A stretch of 64,000 nucleotides of DNA from Microbacterium sp. zg-Y625 (GCF_030246925.1 NZ_CP126740.1:558001-622000); one strand, 5' to 3'; counted from the stretch's first letter, positions 39,524-48,604 are shown. Made by a program: numbers and translations. Notes: generated by a model from the sequence alone, not told the origin.

Positions 39524-40567
39524 TCAGCGCGTTCGGAGGGTGAGGGTGACCGGCATCCGCAGTTCGCGGGCCGATCCGTCGACCACGCCGTCGAGGCGAT
39601 CGAGCAGCAGTCGGGCGGTCTCGCGGCCCAACTCACGAGCGTCATGTCCGAGGACGCTGACGGGCACGGGCATGAGTTCGGAGAGCTCGAAGTCGTCGAA
39701 GCTCATGATCTCGGGAAGGTCCGATGCCGCACGCCCGAGAGCCTGGATCTGCCGGCCGATCTCTGCGATGGCGCCGATGGCGTTGCGGTTGTTCGCGCAG
39801 AACACGGCGGTGGGTGGATCGGGCAGCCGCAGGAGCCTGCGCATCGCCTCGCGGGCGTGCGCCACATCCTGCTGCCCCTCGCCGATGAGCCGCGGGTCGA
39901 CGGGGACACCGCGCTCCCGGTGGGCACGTTCGAACCCTGCGTAGCGGCGCCGGCCGGTGAACATCGATCGGGCGTTGCCGAGGTAGGCGATGCGGGTGTG
40001 GCCGGCATCGAGCATCGCGAGGGTGCCCCGGTGGGACCCGCCCTCGTCATCGAGGACGACGCTGTCCACGGCGAAGCCCTCGGCGCGGCGGGAGGCGAGC
40101 ACGATCGGCACACCCTGGGCGACGGCGCGTTCGAGGTGGTCGTGGTGCTCACTGGTGGGAACCACGATGAGCCCGTCGACCCGCCGACCCAAGAAGTCGC
40201 TGACGAGCTGACGTTCTCGGTCCACATCCTCCGAGGTGTTGCCGAGGAGGATGCGGCGCCCTGTGGCTGCGGCGACCTCCTCGACGCCCAGGGCGAAGGT
40301 GCTGTAGTAGGGGTTGGCGATGTTCGTGATGGCCACGCCGATGAGACCGCTCGACTGGCCGGGACGGATGCTGCGGGCGTTCTCGTTGCGCTGGTAGCCC
40401 AGTTCCCGCACGGCTTCCCACACGCGTTCCTGCACGTCGGCGCGCACGTTCGTTCCGCCCGCGAGGGTGCGTGAGACCGTCATCGGGCTCACCCCCGCGT
40501 GCTGGGCGACCTCCTTGACGGTCGGTCGCCGCGCTGACCCGGGTCTGGCCGGGGCTTGCTCGGTCAT
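39524..40567 (-). CDS. LacI-family transcriptional repressor
   Basis: A 347-residue regulator. The N-terminal helix-turn-helix TVKEVAQHAGVSPMTVSRTL (about 16-35) and hinge helix (RNENARSIR) are classical. The rest is a periplasmic-binding-like sensor (SGLIGVAITNIANPYYSTFA, VDGLIVVPTSEHHD, PEIMSFDDFELSELM). It is transcribed in the same direction as the sugar operon it should control. A perfect palindrome follows it in front of the ROK gene and a degenerate copy (11 of 14 bases) lies in its own promoter, so autoregulation is likely. ATG with GGAGAGCAGG upstream. Confidence 0.92.
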   Translation of the reverse strand: MTEQAPARPGSARRPTVKEVAQHAGVSPMTVSRTLAGGTNVRADVQERVWEAVRELGYQRNENARSIRPGQSSGLIGVAITNIANPYYSTFALGVEEVAAATGRRILLGNTSEDVDRERQLVSDFLGRRVDGLIVVPTSEHHDHLERAVAQGVPIVLASRRAEGFAVDSVVLDDEGGSHRGTLAMLDAGHTRIAYLGNARSMFTGRRRYAGFERAHRERGVPVDPRLIGEGQQDVAHAREAMRRLLRLPDPPTAVFCANNRNAIGAIAEIGRQIQALGRAASDLPEIMSFDDFELSELMPVPVSVLGHDARELGRETARLLLDRLDGVVDGSARELRMPVTLTLRTR

Positions 40568-40611
40568 CCTGCTCTCCGGGCGCTAGGGCGTCGCGGGCAG
40601 ACCCGCATCTG

Positions 40612-40625
40612 AGGGAACGTTATCA
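40612..40625. promoter_or_regulatory. Degenerate LacI-type operator upstream of the repressor gene
   Basis: AGGGAACGTTATCA matches 11 of 14 positions of the operon operator at 39459, keeping the AACGTT core. It lies 45-58 bases before the repressor ATG. Confidence 0.5.
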
Positions 40626-40635
40626 GCCCGGGGTT

Positions 40636-41907
40636 TCACGCCGGAGGGGCGTCAGCGGAGCCGGGCACGTCCAGCGCCGGCGGCGCCGCCGCGATGTGCG
40701 AGATCGAGCGCCACACCAGCAGCAGAGTCACCGCCGAACCCGCGAACGCGAACCACCATGGCGCGGTGAGTCCCCACCCCTGGGCGATCAGCCCACCGAG
40801 CAGCTGCCCGATCACGAGTCCGCCGAAGATGCCGACCATGTTCACCGAGGCGATGCGGCCCTGCAGGTGCAGCGGCACCAGCCGTTGACGCACGGTGGTG
40901 GAGATGGTACCCCAGACGAACGCGTACATGCCGAACCCGAACATGATCACGAAGGCGATCGCGGGGATCGTCGTGAGGGCGAACGCCAGGTGCATGATCA
41001 CCTCGAGCGACAGGCAGACGCGCATGAGCGTCGCGAAGGACAGACGGCGTTCGAGCCAGCCGAAGCAGACGGTCCCCACGAGTCCGCCGAGGGCCGATGC
41101 CGTCGTGAGCGCGCCGAAGCCGACCGCTCCCATCTGCAGATGCTCGGTCGCGTAGAGCACGAGGAGGCTCCAGGGAGCGGCCCAGGTGACGTTGAACACC
41201 AGGATGATCACGATGAGCGTTCGCACCGGGGGGTGGGCGCGCAGCCACTGCAGCCCTTCGCGGATCGGATGCACCTTCGCGGCATCCGCCGTCGGCTCGT
41301 CCTTCGCAGGCACCGGGGTGCGGGCAATTCGGGAGATGAGGACCACAGCCAGGCTCACGCACAGGATCTGCAGGAGGAAGGGCCAGAACGACGCGGCGGC
41401 GAAGAGGAATGCGCCCAGCGGCGGACCCGCCAGCTGGTTGCCCACGAGGTACCCCGCCTGCAGGCGCGCGTTGCCGACGCCCAGGTCGCCCGGCCGCACG
41501 AGCATGGGCATGAGCGTGCTCCCGGCGGTGTCGGCGAAGACCTCCGCGGTGCCGTAGAGGAACGCCGACGCAAGCACGACCCACACGGTGACGTGGCCGG
41601 TGGCGAGGAAGACGACGAGTCCCAGCACGATGACCGCGCGCGATGCGTTGGCCAGCATGACCAGCCGCCGACGGTCGTGGTGGTCGGCGACGGAGCCGGC
41701 GAAGAGGCCGAACAGCAGCCAGGGGAGGTACTGCATCATCGCTCCGGCTGCCACGAGCAGCGGCGAGGACGTGAGGGATGCAAGAAGCAGCGGCGCCGCC
41801 GACAGCGCGATGCCGTCGCCGAGATTGCTGGTCCACGACGACGCCAGCAGCCAGCGGAAGTCGCGGCCGAGGCGTTTGGGCGCGATCAGCTCACCGGGAG
41901 AAGGCAT
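40636..41907 (-). CDS. MFS transporter (DHA3/enterobactin-exporter-like)
   Basis: A 423-residue permease with 12 predicted helices of the major facilitator superfamily. SSWTSNLGDGIALSAAPLLL in helix 1 and the cytoplasmic FAGSVADHHDRRRLVML motif A variant are typical of the DHA3 drug/siderophore efflux group. It carries the midpoint loop (about 195-220) rich in Pro/Lys/Asp. The ATG at 41907 is supported by AAGGAA; the frame runs further upstream without a site. It precedes the S4 gene's end by 34 bases. Substrate unknown. Confidence 0.87.
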   Translation of the reverse strand: MPSPGELIAPKRLGRDFRWLLASSWTSNLGDGIALSAAPLLLASLTSSPLLVAAGAMMQYLPWLLFGLFAGSVADHHDRRRLVMLANASRAVIVLGLVVFLATGHVTVWVVLASAFLYGTAEVFADTAGSTLMPMLVRPGDLGVGNARLQAGYLVGNQLAGPPLGAFLFAAASFWPFLLQILCVSLAVVLISRIARTPVPAKDEPTADAAKVHPIREGLQWLRAHPPVRTLIVIILVFNVTWAAPWSLLVLYATEHLQMGAVGFGALTTASALGGLVGTVCFGWLERRLSFATLMRVCLSLEVIMHLAFALTTIPAIAFVIMFGFGMYAFVWGTISTTVRQRLVPLHLQGRIASVNMVGIFGGLVIGQLLGGLIAQGWGLTAPWWFAFAGSAVTLLLVWRSISHIAAAPPALDVPGSADAPPA

Positions 41908-41941
41908 GCGGGTTTCCTTACGCGCAGACGGCGTGGGCGCG

Positions 41942-42169
41942 TCAGGCCTGGACGCGCACGAGGCGCTCACCGAAGCCGACGACATCACCGGGATGCAGCT
42001 GCCGTCCTCGGCGACGATCGACCTCGCCGTTGACCGTCACCTCGCCGTCGATGATGGCCTCTTTGACGTCACCACCGGAGTCGAGGAGCCCGGCGAACTT
42101 CAGGAACTGCCCGAGGCGGATCATCTCACTGCCGACCGGGACGTCGTCGATCGGAGCCGGGTTGGTCAT
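41942..42169 (-). CDS. S4-domain RNA-binding protein (YaaA/RlbA-type)
   Basis: A 75-residue protein consisting of one S4 domain: IRLGQFLKFAGLLDSGGDVK, then IIDGEVTVNGEVDRRRGRQL and HPGDVV. Such free S4 proteins bind structured RNA, in some bacteria the ribosome or tRNA. TAGCAT (42176-42181) ends 6 bases before the ATG and there is no ribosome site, so translation is probably leaderless. The gene starts divergently from the large helicase. Confidence 0.87.
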   Translation of the reverse strand: MTNPAPIDDVPVGSEMIRLGQFLKFAGLLDSGGDVKEAIIDGEVTVNGEVDRRRGRQLHPGDVVGFGERLVRVQA

Positions 42170-42175
42170 CCCGGA

Positions 42176-42181
42176 ATGCTA
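42176..42181 (-). promoter_or_regulatory. Leaderless-type -10 (TAGCAT)
   Basis: TAGCAT on the minus strand ends 6 bases before ATG 42169. Confidence 0.5.
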
Positions 42182-42309
42182 GCCGGTCGGGCGGGGTCGA
42201 CGCTGCCGATGCCGACCGGAGCGTGGTGATCAAGCGCACGCGCGAGAACGCGGCCGGCAGCGAGGGGAAGGCTCGCGGCTTGTACGCTTTCTGGGATAGG
42301 GGAGCGTGA

Positions 42310-45300
42310 GTGGGCTTGGCTGGGGAACCTCGACGGTTGTCGAAGGGTGGCGAGGGTGCCGGTCTGCTCGTGGGATCGCCCGCCGCCGCTGCGGCACAGG
42401 GTGAGGAATCCTGGACTCCCGCCTCGGCGCTGATCCCGCCGGAGCTGCGCAAATACCTCGACTCCTTCGACCGCGTGAACCCGCTGCAGTCGCGGGCTCT
42501 GCCTGTGGTCCTGTCCACGTCGGGCCACGTGATGGTCGTCGCGCCGACGAGCTCGGGCAAGACCCTCATCGGTGAGGCTGCCGCGCTGCGATCGATCGTG
42601 TCGGACGGCAAGCCCGCCGTGTGGCTGCTCCCCGCCCGCGCCCTCGCGGCGGAAGTGGCGGAGATCGCCAGGCGGTGGAGCGCGCACGGCATCCGGACGG
42701 TCGAGCTGACCGGCGAGACGAACATGTCCAGCGATGCGGTGCGCCAGGCGCAGCTCTGGGTGGCGACCACCGAGAAATTCGAGGCGCTCTACCGGCGGGC
42801 GTCGCTGAAGGACGTCATCAGCCGCATCGGATGCGTGATCATCGACGAGGTCCACCTGGTGGGTGACCCCGCCCGCGGCGCGACGCTCGAGTCGCTCATC
42901 GCCCGGCTGCGTGTCGCCGGGGGCGGCACGCGCATCGTCGCACTGTCGGCGACGGTCTCCAACGCCGAAGAGCTCGCGGCGTGGTTCCACGCAGACCTCG
43001 TGCGCTCCGCGTGGCGCCCGACGGCGCTGACGACCCGGCTCATTCCGTACGACGTCCCGACGCAAGGGAAGCGCGAGGACTACGAGACCGCGAAGGACGA
43101 GGTCGTCCTACCGCTCCTGCGACGCCTGGTCGGCGAGGACCTGGGCAGCTCGTCTCCCCGGGCGGCCGCGAAGGGATCCTCCAGCGCGGTCGTGTTCTGC
43201 GGGAGCAAGGCGGCGGTCGTCCGCACCGCTGCCCGCGCCGCGGGGGTGCCGTACCGAGGCGTCGACCTCGAGACGGTGGTGGAGTCCTGCTTCCGCCGAG
43301 GCGTCGGCATTCACTTCCGTGATGCGCCGCATTCGGGCCGCGCGCTGGACGCGTTCCGGACGCGTGACCTGCGTGTGCTGGTGGCGACGTCGGGCCTGTC
43401 GACGGGGGTGAACACCCCCGCGAAGTTCGTCGTGATCCGAGACCTGGAGCTCGGGATGACGCCGCTGGAGGTCAGCCAGGCGCAGCAGATGTTCGGGCGT
43501 GCGGGCAGGGCAGGGCAGGAATCCGAGGGTTTCGGATTCATGCTGGTCCCGAGGGCCGAGGAATCGGTATGGGCGTCCAGATTCAGCGACGGGTACGCGG
43601 CAACCAGCCGGATCGCCGGGCAGCTCGGCGACGCGATCCTCGCCGAGCTCCTCCTCGGATCCGTCGTCGACCGCACGAGCGCGCGCGCCTGGTTCGAGCA
43701 GACGCTCGCGTTCGCCCAGAACCGTGCGCGTGTCGATCTGGACGGCGTCATCGACGACCTGCTGCGGCGCGGCTTCGCGTCGGAGACCGACGGCCGGCTC
43801 GCCCCGACGGAAATCGGCCTGCTCACCTCCCGCCTCATGATCGACGTCGACTCGGCGGGGGAGATGCGGCGGCTGCTCGCCGCGCTCCCCCTGCCGGCGA
43901 ACGCGGACGAAGCCGAAGAGCTCGTCGTGCAGACGATCGCCAGCGCGGCGGCCACGCTGCGCGACCGCCCTGTCAATGAGCGCACCTACGGGGGGTACGT
44001 CGGTCAGCTGCTCACAGGGTGGTCGCCGCGGGTCACCGCACGCGCGGCCGATCGGTTCGGCGCGCAGGTGTGCATGGCGGCGGCGCAGATCGTGCTGCGT
44101 GCCCCTGGCCGGATGCGCGAGACGCCGCCGCCGGGCGTGTCGATGGCGGAGTTCCGCCGCGCGGCGGAGGACATGCCGCGCTACCTGGCATGGGTCGCGG
44201 CTCTCGGATATGCGGAGGCCTCCACCTGGGCTCCCGCCGTCGCCGGCGACCTCGCGCGCCGGATGACCTGGTGGCAGCTGTCCCCCCACCCCGAACGCGG
44301 CACCGGGCGGATGCTCTGGATGTTCGAGCGGATGCTCGAGCCGCAGCATCACCGCAGTCGGATGCCGGACCTCTGGCGTCGTGCCCGAGCCGCCGGCTTC
44401 TCGTCGCCCGACGCGATCCAGGCGAGACCGCGGGGCGTCGACGTCACCGCCGATGGGTTCGCCGACATCGTCAGCGCCCGCGCCCAGCTCCACCTCGATC
44501 CCGTCGTCGATCGCGCGCTGCCCATGCGCGCCTCCACTGCGCACGCCCGCGTGAGCGTCCTGGCCACCACCGGCAACAGTCGTGCCGTCACCAGCACCCG
44601 GCCCACGGTGGGGCCGATCGGCCTCGCGCTTCCGCCGCGGTCGTCGGGACAGGTGGCGGCGGACGTCTTCCTCTACACGCGCGACGGTGACTTCGGCTAC
44701 GACAACCTCGTCGCGGACATCCCCGAGGGCGTGCCCGCGCTCACTCCGCTCGACGAGGCCGTGGGGCTGCTCGACGACCTTCCCGAGGTGCGCGCGGGGC
44801 TGCGTCACCCGCGCGGGGTCCGCCGGCTGTTTCAGGGTGAGCGCAAGGCCCTGCGTGAGAGCGTGCGGCCGCTCATCGCCGCGGATCCCCGCCTCGCGGC
44901 TGTCGCGATCGCGCTGGCGGAGCACCATGCCGACCCCGAGGCGGCGATCGTCGCGATGCGGACGAATCTGCGCGCGCTCCTCCGGGACTCGAGTCGCCCC
45001 GAGCTGCGCTCGCCGGCTGGAGTGCTGCGGTCCCGCGAGGCGTCGGAGGCGGAGGTGCAGGTCACGCTCGCAGCTCTCCTGGCATCCCTCCAGTTCGAGG
45101 TGGGCATCGCGATCTCCGAAGGGCATCCGCTCGCCGTCGTGCGGCTGAACGAGCAGTGGGCGCTGGCCGGGCCGCGTCATGCGCGGCCGGGCGCGGTCGA
45201 GGCGCTCCTCCCGCCCGTGCTGCCACGGCGGATCGACGCGGTGTCGGCGCCTGCAGTCTCCCGATCCCGCAACACGGTGGTCGCGCCGAGCTGTGCCTGG

Positions 45301-45321
45301 ACGGTGGAGTTCGCACGCTGA
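42310..45321 (+). CDS. Large Ski2-like DEAD/DEAH-box helicase
   Basis: A 1003-residue superfamily 2 helicase. Motifs in order: Walker A APTSSGKT near 79-85, LLPARALAAEV (Ia), DEVH at 179-182 (II), ALSATVSN (III), VLVATSGLSTGVNTPAK (V) and QMFGRAGRAGQ (VI). LNPLQS-like NPLQSRAL before motif I is the Q-motif-like entry seen in Ski2/Hel308 helicases. The remaining about 500 residues are helical, without a recognised nuclease. Unwinds RNA or DNA; the pathway is unknown. GTG start with GGGGAG five bases upstream; TACGCT at 42283 is a good -10. It stands alone, next to a tRNA-like remnant. Confidence 0.85.
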   Translation: MGLAGEPRRLSKGGEGAGLLVGSPAAAAAQGEESWTPASALIPPELRKYLDSFDRVNPLQSRALPVVLSTSGHVMVVAPTSSGKTLIGEAAALRSIVSDGKPAVWLLPARALAAEVAEIARRWSAHGIRTVELTGETNMSSDAVRQAQLWVATTEKFEALYRRASLKDVISRIGCVIIDEVHLVGDPARGATLESLIARLRVAGGGTRIVALSATVSNAEELAAWFHADLVRSAWRPTALTTRLIPYDVPTQGKREDYETAKDEVVLPLLRRLVGEDLGSSSPRAAAKGSSSAVVFCGSKAAVVRTAARAAGVPYRGVDLETVVESCFRRGVGIHFRDAPHSGRALDAFRTRDLRVLVATSGLSTGVNTPAKFVVIRDLELGMTPLEVSQAQQMFGRAGRAGQESEGFGFMLVPRAEESVWASRFSDGYAATSRIAGQLGDAILAELLLGSVVDRTSARAWFEQTLAFAQNRARVDLDGVIDDLLRRGFASETDGRLAPTEIGLLTSRLMIDVDSAGEMRRLLAALPLPANADEAEELVVQTIASAAATLRDRPVNERTYGGYVGQLLTGWSPRVTARAADRFGAQVCMAAAQIVLRAPGRMRETPPPGVSMAEFRRAAEDMPRYLAWVAALGYAEASTWAPAVAGDLARRMTWWQLSPHPERGTGRMLWMFERMLEPQHHRSRMPDLWRRARAAGFSSPDAIQARPRGVDVTADGFADIVSARAQLHLDPVVDRALPMRASTAHARVSVLATTGNSRAVTSTRPTVGPIGLALPPRSSGQVAADVFLYTRDGDFGYDNLVADIPEGVPALTPLDEAVGLLDDLPEVRAGLRHPRGVRRLFQGERKALRESVRPLIAADPRLAAVAIALAEHHADPEAAIVAMRTNLRALLRDSSRPELRSPAGVLRSREASEAEVQVTLAALLASLQFEVGIAISEGHPLAVVRLNEQWALAGPRHARPGAVEALLPPVLPRRIDAVSAPAVSRSRNTVVAPSCAWTVEFAR

Positions 45322-45342
45322 GGCGTGACTCTGCGCCGATAG

Positions 45343-45415
45343 ACGCGACGGCGGGAGTCGAACCCGCAACGCTCCCGGGTATGAGCCGGTGCCCGGGACC
45401 ACCCGGATCGCCGCG
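45343..45415 (-). tRNA. Degenerate tRNA-like sequence with CAT anticodon
   Basis: On the minus strand the acceptor arms CGCGGCG and CGTCGCG pair (one G-U). The T arm is perfect (GCGGG-TTCGACT-CCCGC), and an anticodon loop CTCATAC presents CAT at 45383-45381. But base 8 is A, the anticodon stem has an A-G mismatch at its base, the D loop is only about 6 bases, two bases separate the D and anticodon stems, the discriminator is T, and no CCA is encoded. It could be a divergent tRNA-Met, a pseudo-tRNA, or an attachment-site remnant. No integrase is visible. Confidence 0.45.
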
Positions 45416-45537
45416 ATGACCCCACGCTAGACCGGTGGGACGCGCGGTGGGGCCGACTGTTGCGGCCGGTGGCCGAGTGTGACGGCCCGTGACGGCAGGC
45501 GGGCGGCGGACGGGGGGATGCCGCGGGCGGGCTCGGG

Positions 45538-45942
45538 TCAGCGCGCGACGGCGCGGTCGAACGCACCCTGCCGGGTGGGGACGATCTCCTTGCCCAGCGG
45601 CGCGAGCGACACCGGCACCATCTTGAAATCGGCGATGCCCAGCGGAATGCCGACGATCGTGAGGCACAGCGCGACGCCCGACACGATGTGCCCGATCGCC
45701 AGCCAGATGCCGGCGACGATGACCCAGATCACGTTGCCGAGGAACGACCACGTGCCGGCGGTGGGCTTCGCCACGACCGTGCGTCCGAAGGGCCAGAGCG
45801 CATACAGCGCGATGCGGAACGACGCGATGCCCCAGGGGATCGTCACGATGAGCACGCAGAGCACCACGCCCGCGGCGAGATAGCCGAGGAACAGCCAGAA
45901 GCCGGCCAGGATCAGCCAGATGATGTTCAGCAGGGTGCGCAC
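45538..45942 (-). CDS. YccF-domain membrane protein
   Basis: A 134-residue inner-membrane protein with two tandem YccF repeats of about 50 residues: LLNIIWLILAGFWLFLGYL...TIPWGIASFRIALYALWPFG, then LGNVIWVIVAGIWLAIGH...GIPLGIADFKM. Four or five helices; function unknown. GTG start, with GAGAAT ending six bases upstream, a weak leaderless-type box. Confidence 0.88.
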   Translation of the reverse strand: MRTLLNIIWLILAGFWLFLGYLAAGVVLCVLIVTIPWGIASFRIALYALWPFGRTVVAKPTAGTWSFLGNVIWVIVAGIWLAIGHIVSGVALCLTIVGIPLGIADFKMVPVSLAPLGKEIVPTRQGAFDRAVAR

Positions 45943-46001
45943 GGGTCGATTCTCGCACCGCCGGCTGTGCAGCTGCCCGGCCGGGTGTCAGCACCCCCGC
46001 C

Positions 46002-46007
46002 TAGACT
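46002..46007 (+). promoter_or_regulatory. -10 hexamer (TAGACT) close to pcrA
   Basis: TAGACT ends 9 bases before ATG 46017; the leader, if any, would be only one to three bases. Confidence 0.4.
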
Positions 46008-46016
46008 TGATGGGAC

Positions 46017-48503
46017 ATGACCGACCCTGCCCCGGCCGCGCGAGACGCGGCATCCGCCCCTCTGATCGTCGTCGGCGACGCCGGACCGCGCGAGGACGAC
46101 GACCTGCTGCGCGGCCTCAACGAACCCCAGCGTCGTGCCGTCACCTATCGCGGCCCCGCACTGCTGATCGTCGCAGGCGCGGGCTCCGGCAAGACCCGGG
46201 TGCTGACCCACCGCATCGCGTCGCTGCTGCGCAACCGCGAGGCGTGGCCGAGCCAGATCCTCGCGATCACGTTCACCAACAAGGCCGCCGGCGAGATGCG
46301 CGAGCGCGTGGGGCAGCTGGTGGGCGAGGCGTCCCGCGGCATGTGGATCTCGACCTTCCACTCGGCGTGCGTGCGCATCCTCCGTCGCGAGGCCGAGCAG
46401 TTCGGCTTCAAGAACTCCTTCAGCATCTACGACTCCGGCGACTCCCGCGCGCTCATCAAGCGACTCGTCAAGGAGCACGAGGCCGACGCGTTCGGCCTCA
46501 CCCCGGCATCCGTGCAGGGGCGCATCTCCAAGCTCAAGAACGAGCTGGCGGATGCCGAGTCGTACCGCCGTCAGGCCAACATGAGCGACCCCGCCGAGCG
46601 CGTCTTCGTCGAGGTCTTCGCCGACTACGAGAAGTCGCTCCGGCGGGCCAACGCGTTCGACTTCGACGACCTGATCGCCCAGACGGTGTACCTCTTCCGC
46701 GCCTTCCCGCACGTCGCCGACGTGTACCGGCGACGGTTCCGCCACATCCTCGTCGACGAGTACCAGGACACCAACCACGCGCAGTACTCGCTGATCCGCG
46801 AGCTCACCCGGCCGGTGTCGGGCGCGAGTGGCGCCGAGCCGTATTCCTCCGGCGGCATGATGATCTTCGAGGCCGAGCCCTCGGCGAGCGGCCCCGAGCT
46901 CGAGGGGGCGTCGCTCACGGTCGTCGGCGACTCGGATCAGTCGATCTACGCGTTCCGCGGCGCGGACATCCGCAACATCAGCGAGTTCGAGCGCGACTTC
47001 CCCGGCGCCGAGGTGGTGCTGCTCGAGCAGAACTACCGTTCGACGCAGAACATCCTCTCGGCGGCCAACGCCGTCATCGGCAACAACTTCGACCGCAAGG
47101 ACAAGAAGCTGTGGACCGACGTCGGCGCGGGGGAGAAGATCGTCGGCTTCACCGGCTACTCGCAGCACGACGAGGCGCAGTTCGTCGCCGACGAGATCGA
47201 CCGCCTCCGCCGGGCCGGGGTCGCCTACTCCGACATGGCGGTGTTCTACCGCACCAACTCGCAGTCCCGTGCGCTGGAGGAGATCTTCATCCGCTCGGCC
47301 GTGCCCTACAAGATCATGGGCGGCACCAAGTTCTACGAACGGGCCGAGATCAAGGACGCGCTGGCTTATCTGACCGCCGTGGCGAACCCCGCCGACGAGA
47401 TGGCGGTGCGCCGCATCCTGAACCGCCCGCGCCGCGGCATCGGCGACGTCACCGAAACGGCCATCGCCCGCTACGCCGCCGAGGAGCAGATCACCTTCCG
47501 CGACGCCCTGGCCAACGCCTCGGCGCTGGGAGTGGGGCCGAAGCTGCAGACAGCGATCTCGCAGCTGGATGCCGTGCTGGCCGAGGCATCCGCCCTCATG
47601 CTGCCCGCATCCGGGGAGCTGGCCCCGCCGTCGGCGATCGCCGAGGGGCTGACGCTGCTGCTCAACAAGAGCGGTTACCTCGACGCCCTCCGGCGCAGCA
47701 AGGACCCGCAGGATGAGGCGCGGGTGGAGAACCTCGACGAGTTCGTCGCGGTCGCCCGCGAGTTCGCCCGCAACAACCCGGAGGGCACGATCCTCGACTT
47801 CCTCGCCGACGTCGCGCTCGTCTCGGATGCCGACGACCTCGACGACGGCTCCGGCTCGGTGTCGCTCATGACGCTGCACACCGCAAAGGGGCTGGAGTTC
47901 GACACGGTCTTCCTCACCGGCGTCGAAGAGGACCTCATCCCGCATCGCATCTCGGCGGGGGAGCCGGGCGGGCCGCAGGAGGAGCGGCGCCTCTTCTACG
48001 TCGGCATCACGCGCGCCCGCAAGCGCCTCTACCTTTCGCTGGCGATGACCCGCGCACAGTTCGGCGAGGTCTCGGCGGCCATGCCCAGCCGGTTCCTGCA
48101 GGAGATCCCCGCCGACCTCGTGCACTGGCGGCAGTCCCCGGGCGACGTCAACTCGCGCGGCGGCACGCAGTCGCGGGCGCTCAACGCGCGCCGCCCCGGC
48201 GGCGGGTCGGGTTCGTCCGGGGGCTTCGGCGGTGGGTCGCGCTACGGCGACGACCTGGTGCCGCTCGGGCGCTCCGCCCGCGTCACGGACCCCAGCCGGT
48301 TCCCGAACCGCGTGACGGCGAAGGTGCGCGACAACGGCGATCTCGAGCTCGCCGCCGGGGACCGCATCCGCCACGACGACTTCGGCGAGGGTCGGGTCGA
48401 CACCGTCACCGGCGAGGGCGCCAAGCGCATCGCCCACGTGCGCTTCGACACCGCCGGCGCCAAGAAGCTGCTGATCAAGGTCGCGCCGATCGTCAAGCTC
48501 TGA
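46017..48503 (+). CDS. pcrA: UvrD/PcrA-type ATP-dependent DNA helicase
   Basis: A 828-residue superfamily 1 3'-5' helicase for DNA repair and replication restart. Motifs: LNEPQRRAV (Q), GAGSGKT at 54-60, ITFTNKAAGEM, VDEYQDTN (II), VGDSDQSIYAFRGAD (III), LEQNYRST (IV), LMTLHTAKGLEFDTVFL (V), RRLFYVGITRARKRL (VI). The C-terminus has the RNA-polymerase-binding Tudor-like end (GDRIRHDDFGEGRVDTVTG). Between motifs II and III an insert of about 30 residues (GASGAEPYSSGGMMIFEAEP) is absent from Bacillus PcrA. A Gly/Ser-rich linker precedes the C-terminal module. Confidence 0.95.
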   Translation: MTDPAPAARDAASAPLIVVGDAGPREDDDLLRGLNEPQRRAVTYRGPALLIVAGAGSGKTRVLTHRIASLLRNREAWPSQILAITFTNKAAGEMRERVGQLVGEASRGMWISTFHSACVRILRREAEQFGFKNSFSIYDSGDSRALIKRLVKEHEADAFGLTPASVQGRISKLKNELADAESYRRQANMSDPAERVFVEVFADYEKSLRRANAFDFDDLIAQTVYLFRAFPHVADVYRRRFRHILVDEYQDTNHAQYSLIRELTRPVSGASGAEPYSSGGMMIFEAEPSASGPELEGASLTVVGDSDQSIYAFRGADIRNISEFERDFPGAEVVLLEQNYRSTQNILSAANAVIGNNFDRKDKKLWTDVGAGEKIVGFTGYSQHDEAQFVADEIDRLRRAGVAYSDMAVFYRTNSQSRALEEIFIRSAVPYKIMGGTKFYERAEIKDALAYLTAVANPADEMAVRRILNRPRRGIGDVTETAIARYAAEEQITFRDALANASALGVGPKLQTAISQLDAVLAEASALMLPASGELAPPSAIAEGLTLLLNKSGYLDALRRSKDPQDEARVENLDEFVAVAREFARNNPEGTILDFLADVALVSDADDLDDGSGSVSLMTLHTAKGLEFDTVFLTGVEEDLIPHRISAGEPGGPQEERRLFYVGITRARKRLYLSLAMTRAQFGEVSAAMPSRFLQEIPADLVHWRQSPGDVNSRGGTQSRALNARRPGGGSGSSGGFGGGSRYGDDLVPLGRSARVTDPSRFPNRVTAKVRDNGDLELAAGDRIRHDDFGEGRVDTVTGEGAKRIAHVRFDTAGAKKLLIKVAPIVKL

Positions 48504-48598
48504 CGGACAGGGCCTCGCGCCGCCGGCCCGGCGGGTCCGGCGGGCGCCGCCGGACCGCAACACCCGCCGCAACCCCCGTCTGCCGGAGGAGCACCGGC

Positions 48599-48604
48599 TA
48601 CGCT
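48599..48604 (+). promoter_or_regulatory. Leaderless-type -10 (TACGCT)
   Basis: TACGCT ends 6 bases before ATG 48611. Confidence 0.5.

Noticed and set aside
42310..45415. Complete integrated mobile island at the tRNA-like site
   Set aside because: No integrase, transposase or direct-repeat att pair could be seen; only the tRNA remnant and an orphan helicase.
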